This document shows positions 37,545-45,655 of a stretch of 45,655 bases of DNA, piece after piece; the stretch's first letter is position 1; every line of letters starts with the position of its first letter. Source of the stretch: an uncultured Sphingorhabdus sp. (lineage in GTDB: Bacteria > Pseudomonadota > Alphaproteobacteria > Sphingomonadales > Sphingomonadaceae); contig CALDZL010000044.1 in NCBI GenBank assembly GCA_937944295.1, positions 1-45,655 of the forward strand, written 5' to 3'. Made by a program: the position numbers and the translations under genes. The notes beneath the pieces are model-generated. The model was not told the DNA's origin. It saw only the letters and a program-made list of their open reading frames with translations, and made no database searches.

Positions 37545-38969
37545 ATGAAATTAAGCGCATTGATCGGCGAGGCTGGTAATTATTCCGATGCAATAATCAC
37601 GGGTTTTGCGATTGATAACCGTAAAGTTGCTCCAGGTACTATTTTTGGTGCTTTTCAAGGAGCTACTGTCAATGGAGAGGATTTTATTGACGATGCAATT
37701 GCAAAAGGTGCCATAGCAATAGTTGCACGTGAGCAAGCTCGAGTTAATGGTGCCTTTCATATTATATCAGATAATCCACGGCAAAAATTTGCCCATGTAG
37801 CTGCTGGTTTTTTTGGCCCATTTCCAGAGAAAGTTGCAGCCGTAACAGGCACAAATGGCAAGACATCAGTAGCAGAACTAAGCCGCCAGCTATGGGCAAT
37901 ATGTGGCCAAAAATCGGCATCGATTGGAACTCTAGGCGTTACAACATCATCCGATCAAGTGCGCACTGGGTTAACTACACCTGATGTGGTTACCTTTTTG
38001 TCCAATATGACCGGTCTGTCGCGCGAAGGGGTCACCCATGTGATATTTGAAGCTTCTAGCCATGGATTGCATCAATATAGAACCGAAGGGATAGCGGTTG
38101 ATATAGCGGCTTTTACAAATTTAAGCCGCGATCATCTGGATTATCACGGAGATATGGATCAATATTTAACCGCTAAGATGCGTCTGTTTGATGAAATGAT
38201 TAAAGATGATGGCATAGCCGTTTTCTGGGCTGATGATCCTTGGTCAGAAAAAGCTATGAAACATGCGATGGCTCGAGATTTAAAAATCCTCTCTGTGGGG
38301 CAAAATGGTCATGATATTAAAATCATAGAGCGTGAGCCCACGCAATTAGGGCAGAAGCTGATATTATCCGTTGAGGAGCAAGAATATAAAATTAACCTCC
38401 CACTGATTGGTGCCTATCAAGCGTCTAATGCTCTAGTGAGTGCAGCAATAGCCATGGCAAGCGGCATTGATGCATCATTAGCTTTGAGTAATATTCATAG
38501 GTTGCAACCCGTTTCGGGTCGCTTGGAACGCGCCGCCATTACAAAAACTGGTGCTCCAATATATGTTGATTATGCGCATACCCCAGATGGGTTAGAGGCT
38601 GCTATAGCTGCGCTACGTCCGCATACAGATGGTAAGCTTATTTCTATTATTGGTGCTGGAGGTGACAGGGATGTTGGTAAGCGTTCATTAATGGGGCAAG
38701 TGGCAAGTGAAGGCAGTGATATTGTTATCGTTACCGATGATAATCCACGTACCGAAGATCCTGCAAAAATTAGAGAGAATGTAATGCAAGGCACTAGAGA
38801 TGCTATAGAGATTGGTGATCGGCGTAGTGCAATAAGCCGTGCCATAGAGATAGCTGCTGCTGGGGATATTATATTATTGGCAGGCAAAGGGCATGAAGAA
38901 GGGCAAATCATCGGGAATAAAATATTGCCATTTAATGATGTCCAAGTCGCTAGAGAGTGTGCTGCATGA
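37545..38969 (+). CDS. murE: UDP-N-acetylmuramoyl-L-alanyl-D-glutamate--2,6-diaminopimelate ligase
   Basis: 'AVTGTNGKTSVAELSRQLW', 'FEASSHGLHQYRTEGI', 'VDYAHTPDGLEAAIAALRPH', 'DDNPRTEDPAKI' (meso-DAP specificity DNPR). Confidence 0.96.
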   Translation: MKLSALIGEAGNYSDAIITGFAIDNRKVAPGTIFGAFQGATVNGEDFIDDAIAKGAIAIVAREQARVNGAFHIISDNPRQKFAHVAAGFFGPFPEKVAAVTGTNGKTSVAELSRQLWAICGQKSASIGTLGVTTSSDQVRTGLTTPDVVTFLSNMTGLSREGVTHVIFEASSHGLHQYRTEGIAVDIAAFTNLSRDHLDYHGDMDQYLTAKMRLFDEMIKDDGIAVFWADDPWSEKAMKHAMARDLKILSVGQNGHDIKIIEREPTQLGQKLILSVEEQEYKINLPLIGAYQASNALVSAAIAMASGIDASLALSNIHRLQPVSGRLERAAITKTGAPIYVDYAHTPDGLEAAIAALRPHTDGKLISIIGAGGDRDVGKRSLMGQVASEGSDIVIVTDDNPRTEDPAKIRENVMQGTRDAIEIGDRRSAISRAIEIAAAGDIILLAGKGHEEGQIIGNKILPFNDVQVARECAA

Positions 38970-40351
38970 CATTGTGGACTTCTCAGGAAATTGCGCGTGC
39001 TATTGGTGGTGAATCCTATGGTGATTTTTCAGTAAATGGTGTCGCATTTGATTCGCGTGAAATAGTGGAACATGATTTATTCTTTGCCTTAAAAGGTGAG
39101 CATAGCGATGGTCATTTATTTGTTGAAACGGCCATTAAAAATGGAGCAAGCGGTGCTATAACTAGCGAAAGGATTAATTCGCCTCATATTTTGGTGAATG
39201 ATACAGTTGCAGCCTTAAATGATTTGGCACATGCATCGAGAGATCGCAGTTCTGCAATAATTATTGGTGTAACGGGTTCTGCAGGAAAAACGGGAACAAA
39301 AGAAGCGCTTTTTGAAGCTTTAAACAGATCGTCTCGCGGCAAAGCGCATCGCAGCGTAAAAAGTTATAATAATCATGTTGGTGTTCCACTAAGCCTAACA
39401 AGGATGCCTGCTGATAGCGATTATGGCATTTTTGAAATGGGCATGAACCATAGCGGAGAATTGCGAGATTTAAGTGCTATTGTGCGTCCACATATTGCTC
39501 TCATCACGACTATTGCACCCGCCCATGTCGAATTTTTCAAGGATGAAAGTGAAATTGCGGCTGCAAAAGCAGAAATTTTTGAAGGGGTTGTTCATGGCGG
39601 TACAGCAATCATTCCCTATGATAACCCACATTATCAGCAATTGCGCCAAGCAGCGGTGGATCAAGACTTAAAAATCATATCATTTGGACTTTCTAAAGAT
39701 GCTGATGTTCATGCCATAGATGTTATCAAATCAGGCGATGGATTATCGCTTATAACATCGCAAATTTGCAGTAAATCTCTTATTTATAGTCTTTCGCAAG
39801 CAGGAGAGCATTGGGTCGTTAATTCGCTGGCTGTTATGGCGGCTGTATATGCTGCAGGAGGGGATTTGGCTTCTGCTGGATTAGCGCTGGCTGATATGAA
39901 TGCTCTGCCTGGACGAGGAGCAAAACATGTCATAAAATTTGATGGTAATAGTCTGACTTTAATGGACGAGAGTTATAATGCTAATCCATCTTCTATGCGG
40001 GTGACTATTGCTCAATTGGGAGAAACACCAGCAAAAAGGCGTGTTGCTATTTTAGGGGCTATGGGTGAGTTAGGCCATAAATCTGAAGAATATCATTTAG
40101 AAATTGAAGTATATTTGAATCGAGCAAAAGTTGATTATGTTATTTTAGTTGGAAACGAAATGAAAATTCTCGCAAAACGATTGCAATCAATGCTTGAGCC
40201 TCTAATAGAATGCAATCATTGCAATAATGCAGTAGAAGCAATGCAATTATACGAAGAACATATTAAAGATGGCGATGCGATTCTGGTTAAGGGTTCTAAT
40301 TTTTTAGGGCTTGGCCAGATAGTAGAGCAATTATTGGGCGGGAAAAATTAA
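38966..40351 (+). CDS. murF: UDP-N-acetylmuramoyl-tripeptide--D-alanyl-D-alanine ligase
   Basis: '[19 protein letters not shown]', '[17 protein letters not shown]', '[19 protein letters not shown]', '[11 protein letters not shown]'. Confidence 0.96.
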   Translation: MTLWTSQEIARAIGGESYGDFSVNGVAFDSREIVEHDLFFALKGEHSDGHLFVETAIKNGASGAITSERINSPHILVNDTVAALNDLAHASRDRSSAIIIGVTGSAGKTGTKEALFEALNRSSRGKAHRSVKSYNNHVGVPLSLTRMPADSDYGIFEMGMNHSGELRDLSAIVRPHIALITTIAPAHVEFFKDESEIAAAKAEIFEGVVHGGTAIIPYDNPHYQQLRQAAVDQDLKIISFGLSKDADVHAIDVIKSGDGLSLITSQICSKSLIYSLSQAGEHWVVNSLAVMAAVYAAGGDLASAGLALADMNALPGRGAKHVIKFDGNSLTLMDESYNANPSSMRVTIAQLGETPAKRRVAILGAMGELGHKSEEYHLEIEVYLNRAKVDYVILVGNEMKILAKRLQSMLEPLIECNHCNNAVEAMQLYEEHIKDGDAILVKGSNFLGLGQIVEQLLGGKN

Positions 40352-41421
40352 TGTTATATTTGCTGGCGGAATGGTTCGGCTTTGATGGTTTATTTAACCT
40401 CTTCCGATATTTAAGTTTCCGTTCTGGTGGTGCTATTGTGACATCGCTATTCATTGGTATGTTAATTGGCCCAAGTTTTATAAATTTATTGCGTATGAAA
40501 CAGGGTAAAGGTCAACCTATTAGGAGTGATGGACCCAAAACCCATTTGGCCAAGGTGGGAACTCCGACAATGGGAGGCCTGATGATTTTAACATCTATGA
40601 CACTCTCTCTATTTTTGTGGATGAGGCCTGATAATATACTAATATGGTCTTGTCTGTTTGTAACGCTTGGTTTTGGTGCAATTGGGTTTTTAGACGATTA
40701 TGATAAAGTTCGGAAAGCCAGTCATCAGGGGGTGTCTGGTAAGGTTAGATTATTATTTGAATTTGCGGTTGCGGGCTTTGCTAGTTGGATGATTTTAAGC
40801 AAAATTGGTACAGACTTATACATACCATTTATAAGTAATATCGCGATTGATTTGGGCATATTATACTTATTTTTTGCAATGTTTGTTATTGTAGGTTCTG
40901 GTAATGCCGTTAATTTAACGGATGGTCTTGATGGGTTAGCAACCATGCCCGTTGTTGTCGCATCGGGGGCTTTTTTGATCATCGTTTATTTGGCGGGCAA
41001 TGCAATTTACTCTGATTATTTGGGGATTCCATTTGTCGAAGGAGCAGGGGAGTTAGCAATTTTCTGCGCTGCGATTATAGGCGCCTGTCTGGCGTTCTTA
41101 TGGTTCAATGCCCCACCTGCTGCTATATTTATGGGGGATACAGGTAGTCTGGCTCTAGGCGGTGCATTGGGTGCAATTGCTGTTTCTGTGCATCACGAAT
41201 TTGTATTGGCTATAGTTGGCGGTTTATTTGTATTGGAAGCAGTCTCTGTTATCATTCAAGTCTTCTTCTTCAAACGAACGGGCAAGCGTGTGTTTCGGAT
41301 GGCACCAATCCACCATCATTTTGAACAATTGGGATGGCCTGAAACAACCGTGGTGATTAGGTTTTGGATCATTAGTCTTGTATTGGCGCTTGCTGGATTA
41401 TCAACGTTGAAGTTGAGATGA
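40351..41421 (+). CDS. mraY: Phospho-N-acetylmuramoyl-pentapeptide-transferase
   Basis: '[20 protein letters not shown]', '[24 protein letters not shown]', '[13 protein letters not shown]', '[15 protein letters not shown]', '[23 protein letters not shown]'. Confidence 0.98.
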   Translation: MLYLLAEWFGFDGLFNLFRYLSFRSGGAIVTSLFIGMLIGPSFINLLRMKQGKGQPIRSDGPKTHLAKVGTPTMGGLMILTSMTLSLFLWMRPDNILIWSCLFVTLGFGAIGFLDDYDKVRKASHQGVSGKVRLLFEFAVAGFASWMILSKIGTDLYIPFISNIAIDLGILYLFFAMFVIVGSGNAVNLTDGLDGLATMPVVVASGAFLIIVYLAGNAIYSDYLGIPFVEGAGELAIFCAAIIGACLAFLWFNAPPAAIFMGDTGSLALGGALGAIAVSVHHEFVLAIVGGLFVLEAVSVIIQVFFFKRTGKRVFRMAPIHHHFEQLGWPETTVVIRFWIISLVLALAGLSTLKLR

Positions 41422-42728
41422 TTAGAAGCCGTCTCTTTGCTGGTAAAAAATATGCTGTTCTAGGCCTTGCCAGATCTGGGATGGCGACAATAAAGGCTTT
41501 ATCAGAGAGCGGCGCAACTATATTGGCCTGGGACAACCGGGAAGAGGCGAGAAATAATGCCTCTCAATGGGCAGAAATAGCAGATATTATACAAGCCGAT
41601 TTGACAGGTTTTGCTGCGATCATTGTATCGCCAGGTGTTCCTCTAAATACACATCCAATAACAGAAAAGTCTGTTGAATATGGTGTTCCTATTATAGGTG
41701 ATATAGAATTATTTTCTCAAGCTAGATTGTCACTGCCGTCTCATAGAGTTGTAGGAATAACAGGGACGAATGGCAAATCTACAACTACTGCTTTACTGCA
41801 TCATATCATGCAATATTGTGGTTTTCCTGCGCGAATGGGTGGTAATATTGGTTTACCAATAATGTCTCAAGACCCGCTACCAGAGGGCGGTATATATATA
41901 TTAGAACTCTCTAGTTACCAAATAGATTTAACGCATAGTCTGTCTTGTGATGTAGCGGCACTGATAAATTTATCTCCTGATCATTTAGATCGTTATGATG
42001 GTTATCAATCTTATATCTCTAGCAAAGAACGCTTGTTTGCGATGCAAGATGCAGACCATATTTCTATAATAGGGGATGGAGATAAAGATACGTTGCAAGT
42101 TTATGAGCGCGTAATTAGGCACAGAGGACCGCAAAATGTTATCCTTGTGGACAAGGATATAAATGTTAATCAAAGTCGATTGCCATCATTGCAAGGGCCT
42201 CACAATATGCAAAATATAGCCATAGTTGCAACTATTTGCAGGGCTTTGGGATTGTCTGAACATCAATGGCGTAATGCTCTTTCTACCTTTCAAGGTTTGG
42301 AGCATCGATTAGAGAGAGTCGCAAAAATTGATGATGTCCTTTATATTAATGATAGTAAAGCAACCAATCCAGAATCTGTTATACCTGCATTGGCAGCCTA
42401 TAATAATATTCATTGGATTGTTGGCGGTATTGCTAAAGCTGAGAGCTTTGAGGTTTTCAAAACTAGTCTGGGCAATGTAAAAAAAGTCTATACTATTGGC
42501 CAATCTGGGCCATTATTTGCGAATGCTTTTCAAGAGTGTTTACCAGTAGAAAATTGTAAACTGCTGGCAAATGCGGTTATGAAAGCTGCGCAAAATGCTG
42601 TTGCAGGAGATGTGGTTTTATTATCACCAGCATGCGCTTCATTTGATCAATTTAGTGACTTTGAAGCGCGTGGGGATTGTTATAAGGCGGCCATAGCGAA
42701 TATTTTGCCCAGAGGTGAGGATGGCTGA
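41418..42728 (+). CDS. murD: UDP-N-acetylmuramoylalanine--D-glutamate ligase
   Basis: '[16 protein letters not shown]', '[18 protein letters not shown]', 'ELSSYQIDL', '[16 protein letters not shown]'. Confidence 0.96.
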   Translation: MIRSRLFAGKKYAVLGLARSGMATIKALSESGATILAWDNREEARNNASQWAEIADIIQADLTGFAAIIVSPGVPLNTHPITEKSVEYGVPIIGDIELFSQARLSLPSHRVVGITGTNGKSTTTALLHHIMQYCGFPARMGGNIGLPIMSQDPLPEGGIYILELSSYQIDLTHSLSCDVAALINLSPDHLDRYDGYQSYISSKERLFAMQDADHISIIGDGDKDTLQVYERVIRHRGPQNVILVDKDINVNQSRLPSLQGPHNMQNIAIVATICRALGLSEHQWRNALSTFQGLEHRLERVAKIDDVLYINDSKATNPESVIPALAAYNNIHWIVGGIAKAESFEVFKTSLGNVKKVYTIGQSGPLFANAFQECLPVENCKLLANAVMKAAQNAVAGDVVLLSPACASFDQFSDFEARGDCYKAAIANILPRGEDG

Positions 42729-44049
42729 TACGTTAGAAACTTCACATGATAATCGTAATTTTGGCGCGAATATATCAGATATTAATTCAGCGAATAAAAT
42801 AGCTAAAGAACAAAACGTTCCACTTAATTATACTGACAATATTTCCCCTAATGATGAAATTTTGGCACCAAGAAATTCAGGTAAAGTTCAACTATCAAAA
42901 CGATTAGGCCGTGCAGATAAAAGTCCTTTAGGCATTTGGTTTTGGGAGTTAGACCGTGTTCTTTTGTTATTGATGTTACTATTAATGGCTATCGGACTAT
43001 TGTCAGTTTCCGCTGCTTCTCCAGCGACTGCGAAGAGATTGTCAACCAGTACGGTAGAATTGCCAGAACAATATTTTTTTTATAGGCAACTAATATGGAC
43101 TATAGCAGCTATTCCAGTCATGTTGCTTATATCTATGGCTCCTAAAGAACAAGCTAAGCGATTTTCAATTATCTTTTTTTGTGTTTTTTGTAGTTTATTA
43201 TTTTTACTGCCTATCATAGGCAAAGAAGTCAATGGAGCGCAAAGATGGATAGGATTTGGTTTTGCGTCATTACAACCATCGGAATTTTTGAAACCGCTAT
43301 ATGCAATCACTTTGGCCTGGATATTTTCTTGGAGGTTAAAAGACCCTGATCTACCAGTACGAATTATCACCGCCATAATTGCAATGATAATTTGCTTTTT
43401 TTTAATGTTGCAACCAGATTTGGGGCAAACAATATTATTTGCAGGTATATGGTTTGCGTTAATGTTGGTATCCGGAGTTGCCGTTAAATGGCTAGTTGCT
43501 CTTATCACTATTGGTATAGCAGGACTGGCCCTAGCATATCAATTTTATACTGTTGCAAGGCAGCGCATTGACGCATGGTTCTTTGGTACCGATGGTCTAA
43601 CGCATGATAAATTAGCTATCGATACATTAACGAGTGGAGGATTGGTTGGCAAAGGACCTGGATTGGGGTCAAAAAAATATAGCCTACCAGAAGCCCATAC
43701 TGATTATATATTTTCTGTCATAGGGGAGGAATTTGGATTATTAGCCTGTATTATAATCGCTATCTTATTCTTGGCTATTTTGGTTCGTGTCCTTATTCGA
43801 TTGTTAGATGAGAAAGATCATTTTACAGTTTTGGCAGTGTCGGCATTAATTGCGCAGTTTACAGGGCAAGCCATGATAAATATGGCTGTAAATATCGGAA
43901 TTTTCCCATCAAAAGGAATGACGCTTCCTTTTATTAGCTATGGCGGTTCTTCTTTGATAGCATTATCGATGGGGTGCGGCTTAATTTTGGCCCTAACAAA
44001 GCGAAATCCATATCTTGACCGATCACTATATATGGTGAAGGGACAATAG
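42721..44049 (+). CDS. ftsW: Peptidoglycan glycosyltransferase FtsW with long N-terminal tail
   Basis: SEDS motifs 'NGAQRWIGFGFASLQPSEFLK', 'QPDLGQTILF', 'EAHTDYIFSVIGEEFGLL', 'LPFISYGGSSLIALSMGCGLILALTKR'. Confidence 0.95.
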   Translation: MADTLETSHDNRNFGANISDINSANKIAKEQNVPLNYTDNISPNDEILAPRNSGKVQLSKRLGRADKSPLGIWFWELDRVLLLLMLLLMAIGLLSVSAASPATAKRLSTSTVELPEQYFFYRQLIWTIAAIPVMLLISMAPKEQAKRFSIIFFCVFCSLLFLLPIIGKEVNGAQRWIGFGFASLQPSEFLKPLYAITLAWIFSWRLKDPDLPVRIITAIIAMIICFFLMLQPDLGQTILFAGIWFALMLVSGVAVKWLVALITIGIAGLALAYQFYTVARQRIDAWFFGTDGLTHDKLAIDTLTSGGLVGKGPGLGSKKYSLPEAHTDYIFSVIGEEFGLLACIIIAILFLAILVRVLIRLLDEKDHFTVLAVSALIAQFTGQAMINMAVNIGIFPSKGMTLPFISYGGSSLIALSMGCGLILALTKRNPYLDRSLYMVKGQ

Positions 44050-44051
44050 CT

Positions 44052-45227
44052 ATGATTATTTCAAGGCAATATGTTTTAGCCGCAGGCGGCACAGGAGGGC
44101 ACATGATGCCTGCTTATGCTTTGGGACAAGAGCTTTTAGACAGAGGGCATCATGTAGCATTGGTTAGTGATGGTCGAGGCGCAAAAATTCCTGGCAAACC
44201 AGAAGATATGGATTTGCATATATTACCCGCTGGCCGAATGGGAGGAATTAGAGGTTCACTGGCAGGAATTCGGGCTATATTGAACGGTCGATCTATGGCC
44301 TCTCAGCTCTATGATAGCTATCAGCCAACGGCCGTTGTTGGTTTTGGAGGATATCCTGCTATGCCGTCTTTACTGGCAGCATTTAAATATAATATTCCAA
44401 CTATCATTCACGAACAAAATGCAGTTTTAGGCCGTGTCAATAGGCTTGCAGCACGCAAAGTTGAGGCTATCGCTACGGCTTATCCCAATGTGCAGCGCCT
44501 TAAACCTAAATATACCAATAAAACATATCTTGTTGGTAATCCTGTACGTGAAGAAATATTGCAAATTAGAGATGCTCAATATCCGATAATATCAGAAGAG
44601 GGCATATTGCGTATATTAGTGACTGGCGGTAGCCAAGGCGCTAATATATTATCCGAAATTGTCCCTGATGCTATGAGCATGCTTCCTATCAATTTACGAT
44701 CAAGGCTTCAAATAATTCAACAATGTAGGGCAGAGGATATAGACATGGTACGTGCCAAATTTGCAGACAATGAAATTCCTGCTGAATTGGCGACTTATAT
44801 GTCAGACTTGCCAGAAAAACTTAGCTTAGCTCATCTCGTGATTGCACGAGCAGGAGCATCGACTATTGCCGAATTGACCGCTGCTGGACGTCCCGCTATA
44901 TTAATACCATTACCCAGCGCTATGGATGATCATCAAAGCCATAATGTCAGCGAAATGGTTAACGCAGGAGGCGCCCGTTCAATTCATCAATCGGCGTTTA
45001 ATGCCAAAGAATTGGCCAAACAAATACAGAAAATGGCTTTAAAGCCTGGATCATTGGAAAATGCGGCTGCAAAAGCTAAATCATGTGGGCGTCCAGATGC
45101 GGTTATCGATTTGGCTGATTTGGTGGAATCTTTTGGCCCTATAGCTCATAATCATAGAAAAAAACGGGATTACTCACGAGTTCGGCTTGATGGTTCTCCA
45201 GCATTTGCGAAAGATAAATATTCATGA
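44052..45227 (+). CDS. murG: UDP-N-acetylglucosamine--N-acetylmuramyl-(pentapeptide) pyrophosphoryl-undecaprenol N-acetylglucosamine transferase
   Basis: '[19 protein letters not shown]', '[17 protein letters not shown]', '[15 protein letters not shown]', '[34 protein letters not shown]'. Confidence 0.97.
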   Translation: MIISRQYVLAAGGTGGHMMPAYALGQELLDRGHHVALVSDGRGAKIPGKPEDMDLHILPAGRMGGIRGSLAGIRAILNGRSMASQLYDSYQPTAVVGFGGYPAMPSLLAAFKYNIPTIIHEQNAVLGRVNRLAARKVEAIATAYPNVQRLKPKYTNKTYLVGNPVREEILQIRDAQYPIISEEGILRILVTGGSQGANILSEIVPDAMSMLPINLRSRLQIIQQCRAEDIDMVRAKFADNEIPAELATYMSDLPEKLSLAHLVIARAGASTIAELTAAGRPAILIPLPSAMDDHQSHNVSEMVNAGGARSIHQSAFNAKELAKQIQKMALKPGSLENAAAKAKSCGRPDAVIDLADLVESFGPIAHNHRKKRDYSRVRLDGSPAFAKDKYS

Positions 45228-45655
45228 GGGGTGTTCCAACTAATATTGGTACTATTCATTTTGTCGGTATTGGCGGCATTGGTATGTCGGGTATTGCCGA
45301 GGTTATGCATAATCTGGGTTATAAAGTTCAAGGTAGCGATATTGCCGAAGGTTATGTGGTTGAAGGACTGCGGGCAAAGGGCATTGAGGTGTCTATCGGT
45401 CATAAAGCAGAAAATTTAGGAGATGCGAGCGTCGTTGTTACATCAACAGCGGTAAAGCGCGGTAACCCAGAAGTTGAGGCTGCGCTTGAAAACCGCATAC
45501 CATTGGTGCGCCGTGCTGAAATGCTGGCTGAATTGATGCGCCTTAAAAATACCATTGCTGTTGCGGGTACGCATGGCAAGACCACAACGACTTCGATGAT
45601 TGCGGCTATGCTGGACCATGGCGGTATTGATCCCACCGTTATCAATGGCGGTATC
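45224..45655 (+). CDS. murC: UDP-N-acetylmuramate--L-alanine ligase, N-terminal part (runs off window end)
   Basis: ATGA overlap with murG; translation [39 protein letters not shown]...[19 protein letters not shown]. Absent from the ORF track because no stop lies in the window. Confidence 0.95.
   Translation, partial: MRGVPTNIGTIHFVGIGGIGMSGIAEVMHNLGYKVQGSDIAEGYVVEGLRAKGIEVSIGHKAENLGDASVVVTSTAVKRGNPEVEAALENRIPLVRRAEMLAELMRLKNTIAVAGTHGKTTTTSMIAAMLDHGGIDPTVINGGI

Noticed and set aside
43080-43508. 142-aa minus-strand ORF opposite ftsW
   Set aside because: Antisense of conserved SEDS coding sequence; no independent support.
1-45655. Mobile element, prophage, CRISPR or defence island
   Set aside because: No transposase, integrase, repeat-spacer array, tRNA-bounded insertion or recognised defence cluster seen; most genes are core housekeeping functions in conserved order.

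Overview
The window is ordinary chromosomal DNA from an alphaproteobacterium. Gene content and order suggest a low-GC Sphingomonadales relative; this is inference, not a database result. I see no rRNA, tRNA, CRISPR array, IS element or prophage. Blocks in order: (1) the tail of a DUF559-like gene coupled to pntAB-pntB (proton-translocating transhydrogenase); (2) an Asp/Glu racemase; (3) a secreted parallel beta-helix protein overlapping a di-heme c-type cytochrome-like protein, with the Shine-Dalgarno of the first gene buried in a perfect 8-bp hairpin; (4) DUF2147, maiA, a TonB-dependent receptor and a MarR regulator; (5) a minus-strand Tad/Flp pilus cluster cpaA-B-C-D-E-tadB-tadC that lacks the CpaF/TadA ATPase and a Flp pilin; (6) hydrolase, FAD oxidoreductase, YegP-like, rnhA, thrB, ispH; (7) argS, SPOR protein, nagZ, scpA, scpB, tatABC; (8) a TonB-dependent receptor with a repeat-encoded acidic loop and an upstream 16-bp palindrome, divergent from cysK; (9) the dcw cluster mraZ-rsmH-ftsL-ftsI-murE-murF-mraY-murD-ftsW-murG-murC(partial), preceded by three copies of GGGATTTTATGG that resemble MraZ-box half-site arrays. 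The most interesting signals are the SD-sequestering hairpin before the beta-helix/cytochrome pair, the ATPase-less Tad operon with a hairpin at the expected cpaF position, the repeat array upstream of mraZ, and the acidic tandem-repeat loop in the second TonB receptor. All family calls come from reading the translations; no searches were run.
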